From positions 1-40,222 of the forward strand of contig JAVBYA010000508.1 in assembly GCA_030824295.1 (NCBI GenBank): a DNA stretch of 40,222 bases, read 5' to 3'. This stretch comes from Bacteroidota bacterium. Lineage in GTDB: Bacteria > Bacteroidota > Ignavibacteria > UBA10030 > UBA8401. The notes beneath the pieces are model-generated. The model was not told where the DNA came from, ran no database searches, and saw only the letters and a program-made list of their open reading frames with translations. Below, one piece after another: positions 25,662 through 33,481 of the stretch (within the stretch, counting starts at the first letter, position 1; every line of letters begins with the position of its first letter). The translations under genes and the position numbers were made by a program.

Positions 25662-26285
25662 GTGAGTGGAATTTTAGGAAAAAAGATAGGCATGACCAGC
25701 GTATATGACGACAACGGGGTCTCTGTACCCTGCACCGTCATTGAAGCAGGGCCGTGCTTCGTCACTCAGATCAAAACAAAATCAAAAGACGGTTACGATT
25801 CGATCCAGCTTGGTTACGACCAGAAGCCGGAACGCCTTGTCAATGAACCGCTCAAAGGACACTTTGCGAAAGCTGGAGCGAAAGCACTCCGTCTTCTGCG
25901 TGAGTTCCGCAACTTCACAGCAGTGAAATTGGAGCTTGGCCAGGAATTGCGCGTTGATGCAGTGTTCGCTCAGGGCGATACGGTCGATGTCTCTGCGCGT
26001 TCCAAAGGTAAAGGTTTCCAAGGCGTCGTTCGTCGTCATCATTTCGGCGGCGTTGGCAGCCAGACGCACGGTCAGTCGGACCGTCAGCGTGCACCTGGTT
26101 CCATCGGCGGTTCGTCGTATCCTTCCCGCGTGTTCAAGGGAATGCGTATGGCAGGCCGGATGGGATTCGACAATGTGACAGTGAAGAATTTGAAGGTCAT
26201 TAAAGTGATCCCGGAATCGAATCTGATCCTGGTGAAGGGCTCCATACCCGGAGCAAAAAACACGTACGTTACCATTACAAAGTAA
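25662..26285 (+). CDS. rplC: Large ribosomal subunit protein uL3
   Basis: A 207-residue uL3 close to the peptidyl-transferase centre. The N-terminal GILGKKIGMTSVYDDNG, the extended loop SRSYP-type GSIGGSSYPSRVFKG and the GSQTHGQSDRQRAPGS segment are typical. The start is GTG 25662 with AAGGAGA upstream. The following rplD-rplW-rplB order is the standard S10 operon. Confidence 0.97.
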   Translation: MSGILGKKIGMTSVYDDNGVSVPCTVIEAGPCFVTQIKTKSKDGYDSIQLGYDQKPERLVNEPLKGHFAKAGAKALRLLREFRNFTAVKLELGQELRVDAVFAQGDTVDVSARSKGKGFQGVVRRHHFGGVGSQTHGQSDRQRAPGSIGGSSYPSRVFKGMRMAGRMGFDNVTVKNLKVIKVIPESNLILVKGSIPGAKNTYVTITK

Positions 26286-26308
26286 TTTGATCGCAGGAAG
26301 CATCTGCT

Positions 26309-26938
26309 ATGAAGATTGAAGTATTGAAGAAAGATGGTTCGAAATCCGGTGAGACCGTTGAGTTGAAGGCGGATATTTTCGAGATCGAACCCAATGATCA
26401 CGCCATCTATCAGGCGGTCCGTTCTTATTGGGCCAACCAGCGCCAGGGTACCCACAAAGTGAAATCTCGCAACGAGGTTCGCGGCGGTGGTAAGAAACCC
26501 TTTGCACAGAAGAAGACCGGACGTGCACGTCAAGGTACCAGCCGTTCACCGCTGATGCCCGGCGGCGGTTCCATCTTCGGACCGAAACCGCATGATTATG
26601 TGGTGAAGCTTCCGGCCAAAGTGAAACGTCTTGCCCGTAAATCGGCCTGGTCACACAAGGCAAAGGACGGACAGATCGTGATCATCGAAGATTTCTCATT
26701 CGATGCACCGAAGACCAAAGAGATGGCAGGGATCCTGAAATCGCTGCAGGTTGGCGGTAAGAAAGTATTGTTCCTCACCCCGAAGACGGACCTGGGTGTT
26801 TTGAAATCTGGACGCAATATTCCGACCCTTAACATCCTAGAAGCGGCCAAAGCATCTACGTATGACATCCTAAACAACAGTGTGGTGGTGATCCAGAAGA
26901 GCGGCGTGGATGTCATCAATAAAACATTTGCAAACTAA
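26309..26938 (+). CDS. rplD: Large ribosomal subunit protein uL4
   Basis: A 209-residue uL4 lining the exit tunnel. The extended loop GGGKKPFAQKKTGRARQG followed by RSPLMPGGGSIFGPKPHDY is intact and shows no macrolide-resistance-like deletion. ATG 26309 has AGGAAG upstream. In gamma-proteobacteria L4 represses the S10 operon through its leader; whether it acts on the hairpin at 25231-25254 cannot be told from sequence. Confidence 0.97.
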   Translation: MKIEVLKKDGSKSGETVELKADIFEIEPNDHAIYQAVRSYWANQRQGTHKVKSRNEVRGGGKKPFAQKKTGRARQGTSRSPLMPGGGSIFGPKPHDYVVKLPAKVKRLARKSAWSHKAKDGQIVIIEDFSFDAPKTKEMAGILKSLQVGGKKVLFLTPKTDLGVLKSGRNIPTLNILEAAKASTYDILNNSVVVIQKSGVDVINKTFAN

Positions 26939-26956
26939 ACGGGTACGGCAGCGATT

Positions 26957-27247
26957 ATGAATGGAATCCTCATACAACCTTTGTTGACCGAAAAGATGAC
27001 GGAACTGACATCGAAACGTCAGTACGCCTTCAAGGTCAATCCGAATGCGAACAAAATCTCCATCGCGAAAGCCGTTGAGAAGAAGTTCAACGTGAATGTC
27101 ACCAGCGTCCGCACAGCGAACGTGAAGGGCAAAGTGAAATCGCAGATGACCAAGCGCGGACGTATCGCCGGCCGCCGCAGTGACTGGAAGAAAGCGATCG
27201 TCACATTGAAGGACGGACAAACAATTGATTTTCTGGCTAACGTTTAA
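26957..27247 (+). CDS. rplW: Large ribosomal subunit protein uL23
   Basis: A 96-residue uL23 at the tunnel exit, the docking site for trigger factor and SRP. The N-terminal LIQPLLTEKMTELTSKRQY and the VRTANVKGKVK segment are typical. The Shine-Dalgarno is weak; spacing to rplD is 18 bases, so coupling is likely. Confidence 0.96.
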   Translation: MNGILIQPLLTEKMTELTSKRQYAFKVNPNANKISIAKAVEKKFNVNVTSVRTANVKGKVKSQMTKRGRIAGRRSDWKKAIVTLKDGQTIDFLANV

Positions 27248-27262
27248 CGGGAAGACCGAGTT

Positions 27263-28090
27263 ATGGCATTACGCAAATTAAAACCGACGACCGCTGCGAC
27301 CCGCTACTACTCCATCGCAACGTTTGAAGAGATCACCAAGACCACGCCGGAGAAATCCCTGCTGGCTAAGATCACCAAGTCCGGCGGACGCAATAATCAT
27401 GGCCGCGTGACCTCTCGTCATCGCGGGGGTGGACACAAACGCCGCTATCGTATCATCGATTTCAAGCGCGACAACCGCAACATCGAAGGCACGGTCGCCT
27501 CTATCGAATACGATCCGAACCGTTCTTCGTATATCGCACTCATTCACTATGTCAACGGCGATAAGCGCTACATCCTCGCTCCGAATGGATTGAAGGTCGG
27601 TACAAAGATCGTTGCGAGTGAAACAGCCGATATCCTGACCGGCAATGCTCTTCCGCTCCGTGCGATCCCCGTGAATACCCAGGTACACAATATTGAACTC
27701 CGTCCCGGTAAGGGCGGACAGATCGCACGCAGCGCGGGCAATTTTGCCACGGTGCAGGCGAAAGAAGGACGTTTCGTACTGTTGAAATTCCCCTCCGGCG
27801 AGGCTCGCAATGTGCTGTCGGAATGTTATGCAACCATCGGTCAGTTGGGCAATCTGGACCACGAGAACATCAGCTACGGTAAAGCAGGCCGTTCACGCTG
27901 GCTGGGTATCCGTCCGTATGTCCGCGGTGTCGCGATGAACCCGGTCGACCATCCGATGGGCGGCGGTGAAGGAAAGACGTCCGGCGGCGGTCATCCGGTC
28001 AGTCCGTGGGGTCAGAAAGCAAAGGGTCTCAAGACCCGCAAGCACAAGAAATCATCCAGTCAATATATCGTAAAGCGTCGCACCAAGTAA
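27263..28090 (+). CDS. rplB: Large ribosomal subunit protein uL2
   Basis: A 275-residue uL2, required for subunit association and peptidyl transfer. The GRNNHGRVTSRHRGGGHKR region near the N-terminus and the C-terminal HPMGGGEGKTSGGGHPVSPW are intact; His230 corresponds to the conserved His229 of E. coli. ATG 27263 follows rplW by 15 bases with GGGAAGA upstream. Confidence 0.98.
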   Translation: MALRKLKPTTAATRYYSIATFEEITKTTPEKSLLAKITKSGGRNNHGRVTSRHRGGGHKRRYRIIDFKRDNRNIEGTVASIEYDPNRSSYIALIHYVNGDKRYILAPNGLKVGTKIVASETADILTGNALPLRAIPVNTQVHNIELRPGKGGQIARSAGNFATVQAKEGRFVLLKFPSGEARNVLSECYATIGQLGNLDHENISYGKAGRSRWLGIRPYVRGVAMNPVDHPMGGGEGKTSGGGHPVSPWGQKAKGLKTRKHKKSSSQYIVKRRTK

Positions 28091-28103
28091 TCACGAGAGC
28101 ATT

Positions 28104-28379
28104 ATGAGTCGTTCCCTCAAAAAAGGTCCTTACATTGATTCGCGTCTTCTGGAGAAGGTCGAGGCGCTGAACAAATCGAACAAGAAACAGGTGATCAAGA
28201 CATGGGCACGCGCGTGCACCATCTCTCCTGAGTTCGTGGGACACACGTTCGCTGTGCATAACGGCAACAAGTTCATCCCCGTGTATATCCAGGAAGCCAT
28301 GGTCGGTCACAAGCTCGGTGAGTTCGCCCCGACACGTATTTTCCGCGGGCATCCCGGTGTGAAGTCCGAAGCGGCGTAA
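28104..28379 (+). CDS. rpsS: Small ribosomal subunit protein uS19
   Basis: A 91-residue uS19 in the 30S head. The N-terminal SRSLKKGPYIDSRLLEKV and the segment HNGNKFIPVYIQEAMVGHKL are diagnostic, and the C-terminal GEFAPTRIFRGHPGVK is intact. The Shine-Dalgarno is weak; the gene follows rplB by 13 bases. Confidence 0.97.
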   Translation: MSRSLKKGPYIDSRLLEKVEALNKSNKKQVIKTWARACTISPEFVGHTFAVHNGNKFIPVYIQEAMVGHKLGEFAPTRIFRGHPGVKSEAA

Positions 28380-28407
28380 TCAACATTCTATATTGGAGTC
28401 GAGTATC

Positions 28408-28764
28408 ATGGAAGCAAGAGCATTACAGCGATTTGTAGGAACCTCGCCGCGCAAGATGCGGATCGTGATCGATCTGATCCGCGGAAAATCGGTCGGTGAA
28501 GCGATGAACATCCTTCACTTCCAGCCGAAACATGCTGCGAAATCAGCGGAGAAGGTCCTGCGGTCGGCGGTATCGAATTTTCAGAACAAGGATGTGAACG
28601 CCGGTGTGAGCACCGACGATCTGGTGGTGAAAGAAGTGTTTGTGAACGGCGGAGCCATGATGAAGCGCATCCTGCCGGCGCCGATGGGTCGTGCGTACAA
28701 ATTGTTGAAGCGGTCGCATCATCTGACGATCGTGGTCGATAAACGTTCATCCAAGAAAAAATAA
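28408..28764 (+). CDS. rplV: Large ribosomal subunit protein uL22
   Basis: A 118-residue uL22 whose beta-hairpin lines the exit tunnel. EARALQRFVGTSPRKMRIV at the N-terminus and the hairpin segment MMKRILPAPMGRAYKLLKR are typical, with no macrolide-type insertion or deletion. ATG 28408 is chosen over the in-frame TTG 28393 because the latter lies on the GGAG Shine-Dalgarno (28395-28398) that serves ATG 28408 at nine bases. Confidence 0.96.
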   Translation: MEARALQRFVGTSPRKMRIVIDLIRGKSVGEAMNILHFQPKHAAKSAEKVLRSAVSNFQNKDVNAGVSTDDLVVKEVFVNGGAMMKRILPAPMGRAYKLLKRSHHLTIVVDKRSSKKK

Positions 28765-28784
28765 ATTTCAGCTGAGGAGTCACA

Positions 28785-29423
28785 GTGGGACAAAAAATTA
28801 ATCCGGTCGGTTTTCGCTTGGGCGTCATCAAAGGTTGGGATTCCAACTGGTACGATGAAAAGAACTACGCCGGGAAGCTTCAGGAAGACATGATGGTGCG
28901 GAACTATCTGCGCAACCGTCTGAAAAAAGCCGGTGTATCCAAGATCCTGATCGAACGCACCCCCAAGAATGCCCGCATCACCATCAATACCTCCCGTCCC
29001 GGTGTGGTCATCGGCAAGAGCGGTAAGGAGATCGGCCAGCTTGAAGAAGAACTGAAGAAAGTGACGAACAAAGAGGTGAAGATCCTCATCAGCGAAGTGA
29101 AGCGTCCGGAACTCGATGCGCAGCTCGTTGCCGAGAACATCGCTTCTCAGCTCGAAGGACGTATCGCATTCCGGCGCGCAATGAAACAGGCGATCACGGC
29201 TGCAATGCGTATGGGCGCCGAAGGCATCCGCGTGAAATGCGGCGGTCGGCTTGGCGGAGCGGAAATTGCCCGTACCGAGCAGTACAAAGAAGGGCGTATC
29301 CCGCTGCACACCCTCCGCGCTGATATCGATTATGCGCATGCGGAAGCGGCGACCATCTACGGCAAGATCGGTGTGAAAGTGTGGATCTGCAAAGGCGAGG
29401 TCCTGGACCGTTCAGTTAAATAA
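28785..29423 (+). CDS. rpsC: Small ribosomal subunit protein uS3
   Basis: A 212-residue uS3 at the mRNA entry site. The N-terminal GQKINPVGFRLGVIKGWDS, the KH domain with TSRPGVVIGKSGKEI and the C-terminal GVKVWICKGEV are intact. The start is GTG 28785 with TGAGGAG just upstream. The order rplV-rpsC-rplP-rpmC-rpsQ is canonical. Confidence 0.97.
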   Translation: MGQKINPVGFRLGVIKGWDSNWYDEKNYAGKLQEDMMVRNYLRNRLKKAGVSKILIERTPKNARITINTSRPGVVIGKSGKEIGQLEEELKKVTNKEVKILISEVKRPELDAQLVAENIASQLEGRIAFRRAMKQAITAAMRMGAEGIRVKCGGRLGGAEIARTEQYKEGRIPLHTLRADIDYAHAEAATIYGKIGVKVWICKGEVLDRSVK

Positions 29424-29450
29424 TTCGAACCGCAACTGGAGTAGTAAATT

Positions 29451-29870
29451 ATGTTAATGCCCAAAAGAGTAAAATTCAGGAAAGCACAGCGCGGCCGCAT
29501 GAGCGGTGTCGCGACCCGCGGCGCTTCGGTAGCGTTCGGCGATTACGGCCTGAAAGCGATGGAACCGGGATGGATCACTGCCCGCCAGATCGAAGCAGCC
29601 CGTGTAGCTCTGACGCGTCTGATGAAGCGTGAGGGGAAAGTGTGGATCCGTATATTCCCGGACAAGCCGGTCACGAAGAAACCTGCCGAGACCCGTATGG
29701 GTTCCGGAAAAGGCGCACCGGAATTCTGGGTTGCCGTGGTGAAGCCGGGCCGTATCATGTTCGAAGTGGGCGGGATCAACAAACAGCTCGCACAGGAAGC
29801 GCTCAAATTGGCCACCCATAAGCTTCCGATCAAAACAAAGTTCGTATCACGTATCGACCTGGTAGCGTAA
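29451..29870 (+). CDS. rplP: Large ribosomal subunit protein uL16
   Basis: A 139-residue uL16 at the A site of the 50S subunit. LMPKRVKFRKAQRGRMSG at the N-terminus and the loop KPAETRMGSGKGAPEFWVA are diagnostic. ATG 29451 encodes the family's usual MLMPKR start, with TGGAGTAG upstream. rpmC follows after ten bases. Confidence 0.97.
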   Translation: MLMPKRVKFRKAQRGRMSGVATRGASVAFGDYGLKAMEPGWITARQIEAARVALTRLMKREGKVWIRIFPDKPVTKKPAETRMGSGKGAPEFWVAVVKPGRIMFEVGGINKQLAQEALKLATHKLPIKTKFVSRIDLVA

Positions 29871-29880
29871 GGAGCAGCAG

Positions 29881-30093
29881 ATGAAATCACAAGAATTGCG
29901 TCAATTGACCACCGAAGAGATCGGCAAACGCATCGAAGAGAACCTCGAAGCGTTGGCGACCATGAAGTTCCAAAAGGCAACCAGTCAGGTTGAAAACACG
30001 TCGAAGTTCACCTCGCTGCGCAAGGATATCGCGCGCATGAAGACCGTCATCCGCGAACGTGAACTCGATAAATCCAACGTTGCAGCTAAGTAA
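29881..30093 (+). CDS. rpmC: Large ribosomal subunit protein uL29
   Basis: A 70-residue uL29 beside L23 at the tunnel exit. It is a two-helix protein beginning KSQELRQLTTEEIGKRIEE, with the conserved MKFQKATSQVENTSKFTSLR segment. AAGGAG overlapping the rplP stop gives a six-base spacing. It is slightly longer than the E. coli protein by a short C-terminal tail. Confidence 0.95.
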   Translation: MKSQELRQLTTEEIGKRIEENLEALATMKFQKATSQVENTSKFTSLRKDIARMKTVIRERELDKSNVAAK

Positions 30094-30109
30094 GAGAAGA
30101 GAAAACTCA

Positions 30110-30367
30110 ATGGAGACTCGAAACAATCGCAAGACCAGAACCGGAAAAGTCGTCAGCAGCAAGATGGCGAAAAGCATCGTTGTGGCGATCGAACGCAAAG
30201 TGGCCCACCCGCTCTATAAGAAGTATTTCAAGCGGACCACCAAGTTCTATGTGCACGACGAGAAGAACGAAGCCGGTGTCGGCGATACCGTGAAGATCAT
30301 GGAGACGCGCCCGCTCAGCAAGCTGAAACGCTGGCGGTTGGTCGAGATCGTGACCAAAGCGAAATAA
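30110..30367 (+). CDS. rpsQ: Small ribosomal subunit protein uS17
   Basis: An 85-residue uS17, an OB-fold primary assembly protein of the 30S body. RTGKVVSSKMAKSIVVAIER and GDTVKIMETRPLSKLKRWRL are typical. ATG 30110 is preferred to an in-frame ATG at 30059, which lies inside rpmC and adds 17 unrelated residues. The Shine-Dalgarno is weak. Confidence 0.96.
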   Translation: METRNNRKTRTGKVVSSKMAKSIVVAIERKVAHPLYKKYFKRTTKFYVHDEKNEAGVGDTVKIMETRPLSKLKRWRLVEIVTKAK

Positions 30368-30403
30368 TTTGAACGACAGACGATAGACAGTTCGGAGACG
30401 ACA

Positions 30404-30772
30404 ATGATCCAAGAAGAAACCAATTTAGTGGTAGCAGATAATTCAGGCGCGAAAAAGGTCCGCTGCATCCGCGTGCTCGGCGGTCATGATCGCCGCTACG
30501 CTTCGGTGGGCGACCTGGTCGTCGTTTCCGTCAAGTCGGCCATCCCCGGTGCCGGAGTCAAGAAGGGCGAGGTCTCGCGTGCAGTGGTGGTCCGTACGAC
30601 CAAGGAGATCGGCCGCAAGGACGGTTCCTATATCCGGTTCGACGAGAACGCCGTGGTGCTCATCAATCAGCAGAACGAACCGCGCGGTACCCGTATCTTC
30701 GGACCCGTGGCACGCGAACTGCGCGAGCGTCAGTTCATGAAGATCGTTTCCCTTGCACCCGAAGTATTGTAA
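30404..30772 (+). CDS. rplN: Large ribosomal subunit protein uL14
   Basis: A 122-residue uL14 at the subunit interface. MIQEETNLVVADNSGAKKV at the start and RFDENAVVLINQQNEPRGTR further on are diagnostic; the length is exact for the family. CGGAG lies upstream of ATG 30404. It begins the spc section (rplN-rplX-rplE-rpsN-rpsH-rplF-rplR). Confidence 0.98.
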   Translation: MIQEETNLVVADNSGAKKVRCIRVLGGHDRRYASVGDLVVVSVKSAIPGAGVKKGEVSRAVVVRTTKEIGRKDGSYIRFDENAVVLINQQNEPRGTRIFGPVARELRERQFMKIVSLAPEVL

Positions 30773-30790
30773 TCAGAAAGAGAATCCGTC

Positions 30791-31114
30791 ATGCATGTGA
30801 AGAAAAATGATATCGTAGTCGTCATCTCCGGCAACTCCAAAGGCAAGGAAGGCAAAGTGCTGAAAGTGTTCCCGGAGAAACAGCGGGTGATCGTGGAAGG
30901 CGTGAACATCATGAAGCGCCATACCCGTCCTTCCCAGAGCAATCCTCAGGGAGGCGTCGTCCAGAAAGAAGCACCGATCCATGCTTCCAATGTGATGCTG
31001 AAGGACCCGAAGACCGGCGAAAAGACCCGCATCGGTTATGCCCGCACCAAGGACTCGGTGAGCGGCAAGAAGAAGGTCATGCGCGTCGCTCAGAAGAGCG
31101 GAGAGATGTTCTAA
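30791..31114 (+). CDS. rplX: Large ribosomal subunit protein uL24
   Basis: A 107-residue uL24, an assembly initiator with an N-terminal KOW motif (VKKNDIVVVISGNSKGKEGK). The segment GVNIMKRHTRPSQSNPQGG is typical. The Shine-Dalgarno (AAAGAGA) is weak. The 3' gap before rplE holds a perfect hairpin. Confidence 0.97.
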   Translation: MHVKKNDIVVVISGNSKGKEGKVLKVFPEKQRVIVEGVNIMKRHTRPSQSNPQGGVVQKEAPIHASNVMLKDPKTGEKTRIGYARTKDSVSGKKKVMRVAQKSGEMF

Positions 31115-31127
31115 TATTCAATCATCG

Positions 31128-31150
31128 GTGTCACGCGGATAACGTGACAC
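31128..31150 (+). promoter_or_regulatory. Hairpin just before rplE, at the position of the spc operator
   Basis: GTGTCACG (31128-31135) pairs perfectly with CGTGACAC (31143-31150) around CGGATAA. It ends three bases before the first possible rplE ATG. In E. coli ribosomal protein S8 represses the spc operon by binding here. This helix lacks the internal loop of the E. coli S8 site, so a regulatory role is inferred from position only. Confidence 0.5.
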
Positions 31151-31165
31151 ATAATGGAAACGACA

Positions 31166-31798
31166 ATGGCCAAAGAAAAGAAGCAGCAGAAGGAAGAGAA
31201 AAAAGGACCGGGCGTCCGCGAAGCGGGTGTCTATCCGCGTCTTGCCGACAAGTACAAGAAAGAGATCGTACCGGCAATGATGAAACAGTTCCAGTACAAG
31301 AATGTCATGCAGGTGCCGAAGCTGGAGAAGATCTCCGTGAATATCGGCGTCGGTCAGGCGACCCAGGATGCGAAATTGCTCGAAGTGGCAGTAGGGGAGC
31401 TGGAGACCATCACCGGTCAGAAAGCGGCGATCACGAAATCGAAGAAGGCCATCTCGAACTTCAAACTGCGTCAGAACCTTCCGATCGGAGCCCGCGTCAC
31501 GCTCCGTTCGAACATGATGTATGAGTTCCTTGATCGTCTCATCTCCCTCGCCATGCCGCAGATCCGCGATTTCCGCGGCATCTCGGACCGCTCCTTCGAC
31601 GGTCGCGGCAATTACACGCTCGGCGTGAAAGAGCAGATCATCTTCCCGGAGATCGATGCTGACCGCGTCACCAAGATCTCGGGTATGGACATCACCTTCG
31701 TCACCACAGCACAAACGGATATGGAAGCGATGGAGCTCCTGAAATTGTTCGGAGTTCCGTTCGTCAAACGTGAACAACCTGTAGCGAAAGCAAGTTAA
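31166..31798 (+). CDS. rplE: Large ribosomal subunit protein uL5
   Basis: A 210-residue uL5, which binds 5S rRNA and the P-site tRNA elbow. NVMQVPKLEKISVNIGVGQA and the segment RGISDRSFDGRGNYTLGVKEQ are diagnostic. It carries a Lys/Glu-rich N-terminal extension (AKEKKQQKEEKKG) that makes it about 30 residues longer than the usual 179. Two ATGs are possible: 31154, directly after a hairpin with no Shine-Dalgarno, or 31166, with a weak GGAAA upstream; the second is chosen. The gene is probably under translational control. Confidence 0.95.
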   Translation: MAKEKKQQKEEKKGPGVREAGVYPRLADKYKKEIVPAMMKQFQYKNVMQVPKLEKISVNIGVGQATQDAKLLEVAVGELETITGQKAAITKSKKAISNFKLRQNLPIGARVTLRSNMMYEFLDRLISLAMPQIRDFRGISDRSFDGRGNYTLGVKEQIIFPEIDADRVTKISGMDITFVTTAQTDMEAMELLKLFGVPFVKREQPVAKAS

Positions 31799-31807
31799 AG
31801 GGACACT

Positions 31808-32077
31808 ATGGCAAAACTCAGTTCGATAGCACGGCAGAAACGCCGCGAAAAATTGGTGGCAAAGTATGCCGCACAACGGAAAGAATTGATCGAGAAGGGC
31901 GATTTCGAAGCGCTGCGTCTGCTTCCGCGTGACAGTAACCCGGTCCGCCTGCACAACCGCTGCTTCCAGACGGGCCGCACACGCGGATTCTACAGGAAGT
32001 TCGGTCTTGGCCGTATGGCGTTCCGTAAATTGGCGCACGAAGGGAAAATCCCGGGACTCACCAAAGCAAGCTGGTAA
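31808..32077 (+). CDS. rpsN: Small ribosomal subunit protein uS14 (zinc-free form)
   Basis: An 89-residue uS14 of the long, zinc-free type: none of the Cys-x2-Cys pairs of the short form is present. LHNRCFQTGRTRGFYRKFGL and the C-terminal GKIPGLTKASW are typical. AAAGGGA precedes ATG 31808. The length matches E. coli-like and Bacteroidota S14 with a small C-terminal difference. Confidence 0.97.
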   Translation: MAKLSSIARQKRREKLVAKYAAQRKELIEKGDFEALRLLPRDSNPVRLHNRCFQTGRTRGFYRKFGLGRMAFRKLAHEGKIPGLTKASW

Positions 32078-32100
32078 TTAGTTAGGAGAACGGAAAAAGA

Positions 32101-32496
32101 ATGGCTCATTCAGATCCCATTGCAGATTATCTGACGCGTCTTCGCAACGCGATCCAGGCGAAGCACAAGAAGGTCGAGATCCCCGCATCCAATGTGAAAC
32201 GGGAGATCACCCGCATCCTTGCGGAGAACAAACTCATCAACAAGTACGATGTTGTCGCCGATGAAAAACAAGGCGTGATCCGTATCGCATTGAAATACTA
32301 TGCAGGCTCCAACGTGATCAAAGGTTCCCGCCGTGTGAGTACGCCGGGCCGCCGCGTCTATCGTCAGGTGGACGATCTTCCGCGTGTCAGCAACGGACTT
32401 GGCCTTGCGATCGTCTCGACCTCAAAGGGTTTGATGTCGGATAAACAGGCGCGCAAAGAAAATGTCGGCGGAGAAGTGCTCTGCCTAATCTGGTAA
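32101..32496 (+). CDS. rpsH: Small ribosomal subunit protein uS8
   Basis: A 131-residue uS8, a central-domain assembly protein and the usual repressor of the spc operon. SDPIADYLTRLRNAIQAKHK at the N-terminus and GLGLAIVSTSKGLMSDKQAR with the C-terminal GGEVLCLIW are diagnostic. It is encoded two genes after the hairpin at 31128-31150, its possible target. Confidence 0.97.
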   Translation: MAHSDPIADYLTRLRNAIQAKHKKVEIPASNVKREITRILAENKLINKYDVVADEKQGVIRIALKYYAGSNVIKGSRRVSTPGRRVYRQVDDLPRVSNGLGLAIVSTSKGLMSDKQARKENVGGEVLCLIW

Positions 32497-32509
32497 AAGG
32501 AGCGAACAC

Positions 32510-33055
32510 GTGTCACGTATCGGCAAAAAATTGATAACTCTCCCGGGCGGTGTCACCGTCACGGTGAGCAACGGTCTGGTGACCGTTAAAGGAAAGAACG
32601 GCGAGCTCAAAGAGAAGCTGCATGCGAATGTCGGCATCGAGATCAAGGGCAGCGAGATCACCATCACCCGAAAAACGGAAGAGCGAGCGAACCGTGCGAT
32701 CCATGGCACGACCCGCGCGAACGTTGCCAACATGATCAAAGGTGTTTCCGAAGGCTTCTCCAAGAAGTTGGACCTCGTTGGTGTCGGTTACAAAGCAGAG
32801 ATGAAGGGGAAGAACCTGGCGCTTGCGCTCGGATTCTCCCACCCCATTCTGTTCCGTGCACCGGAACCGATCAAGATCGAAACACCGACCCCGACCAGCA
32901 TCATCATCAGCGGATATGACAAACAGCTGGTGGGACTCGTCGCCGCCAAGATCCGCTCCTTCAAGGAACCGGAACCGTACAAAGGCAAGGGCGTGAAGTA
33001 CGACGGTGAAGTGCTCCGTCGCAAAGCCGGTAAAACAGCAGCTAGTTCGAAATAA
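32510..33055 (+). CDS. rplF: Large ribosomal subunit protein uL6
   Basis: A 181-residue uL6 near the sarcin-ricin loop. SRIGKKLITLPGGVTVTVSN begins the first of two similar domains; the C-terminal segment KEPEPYKGKGVKYDGEVLRR is diagnostic. The start is GTG 32510, with AAAGGAG seven to eight bases upstream, 13 bases after the rpsH stop. Confidence 0.97.
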   Translation: MSRIGKKLITLPGGVTVTVSNGLVTVKGKNGELKEKLHANVGIEIKGSEITITRKTEERANRAIHGTTRANVANMIKGVSEGFSKKLDLVGVGYKAEMKGKNLALALGFSHPILFRAPEPIKIETPTPTSIIISGYDKQLVGLVAAKIRSFKEPEPYKGKGVKYDGEVLRRKAGKTAASSK

Positions 33056-33075
33056 TCTTACGGTAAATTGACATT

Positions 33076-33444
33076 ATGATCAAAAAAGATACGACAAAAC
33101 GACGCCTGCGCATCAAACAGACCATCCGGAAACGTGTGTTCGGTTCCACCGAACGGCCGCGCTTCTCGGTCTACCGCAGCCTGAACGACATCTACGGTCA
33201 GATCATCGACGACGTGACAGGGAAGACCCTGGTTTCGCTCTCCACTAATTCCAAGGAGATCCGTGCCGAGGTTGAAGCGGTGAAAACGAAGGTAGAGAAG
33301 AGTACCCTGGTGGGCAAGCTGCTTGCAAAGAAAGCGGTTGAAAAGAACATCAGTGCGGTCGTGTTCGACCGGAACGGATATCTGTACCACGGCCGCGTGA
33401 AAGCGTTCGCCGATGGCGCCCGTGAAGGCGGCTTGAAATTCTAA
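33076..33444 (+). CDS. rplR: Large ribosomal subunit protein uL18
   Basis: A 122-residue uL18, a 5S rRNA-binding protein. RPRFSVYRSLNDIYGQIIDD and the C-terminal VVFDRNGYLYHGRVKAFADG with GAREGGLKF are diagnostic. The Shine-Dalgarno is weak. Unusually, the next gene is a tRNA rather than rpsE; the gap to rpsE is 132 bases. Confidence 0.97.
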   Translation: MIKKDTTKRRLRIKQTIRKRVFGSTERPRFSVYRSLNDIYGQIIDDVTGKTLVSLSTNSKEIRAEVEAVKTKVEKSTLVGKLLAKKAVEKNISAVVFDRNGYLYHGRVKAFADGAREGGLKF

Positions 33445-33451
33445 ACGGCTC

Positions 33452-33481
33452 GTCGTGCCGTCCAAATGTCGTGTCGTCCAA
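33452..33481 (+). repeat. Direct repeat of the tRNA-Gln 5' end
   Basis: GTCGTGCCGTCCAA (33452-33465) matches GTCGTGTCGTCCAA (33468-33481) at 13 of 14 bases. The second copy is the acceptor and D-stem 5' strands of the tRNA-Gln, the first lies just outside it. The upstream copy also overlaps a small hairpin ACGGC (33445-33449) with GCCGT (33457-33461). Confidence 0.7.
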
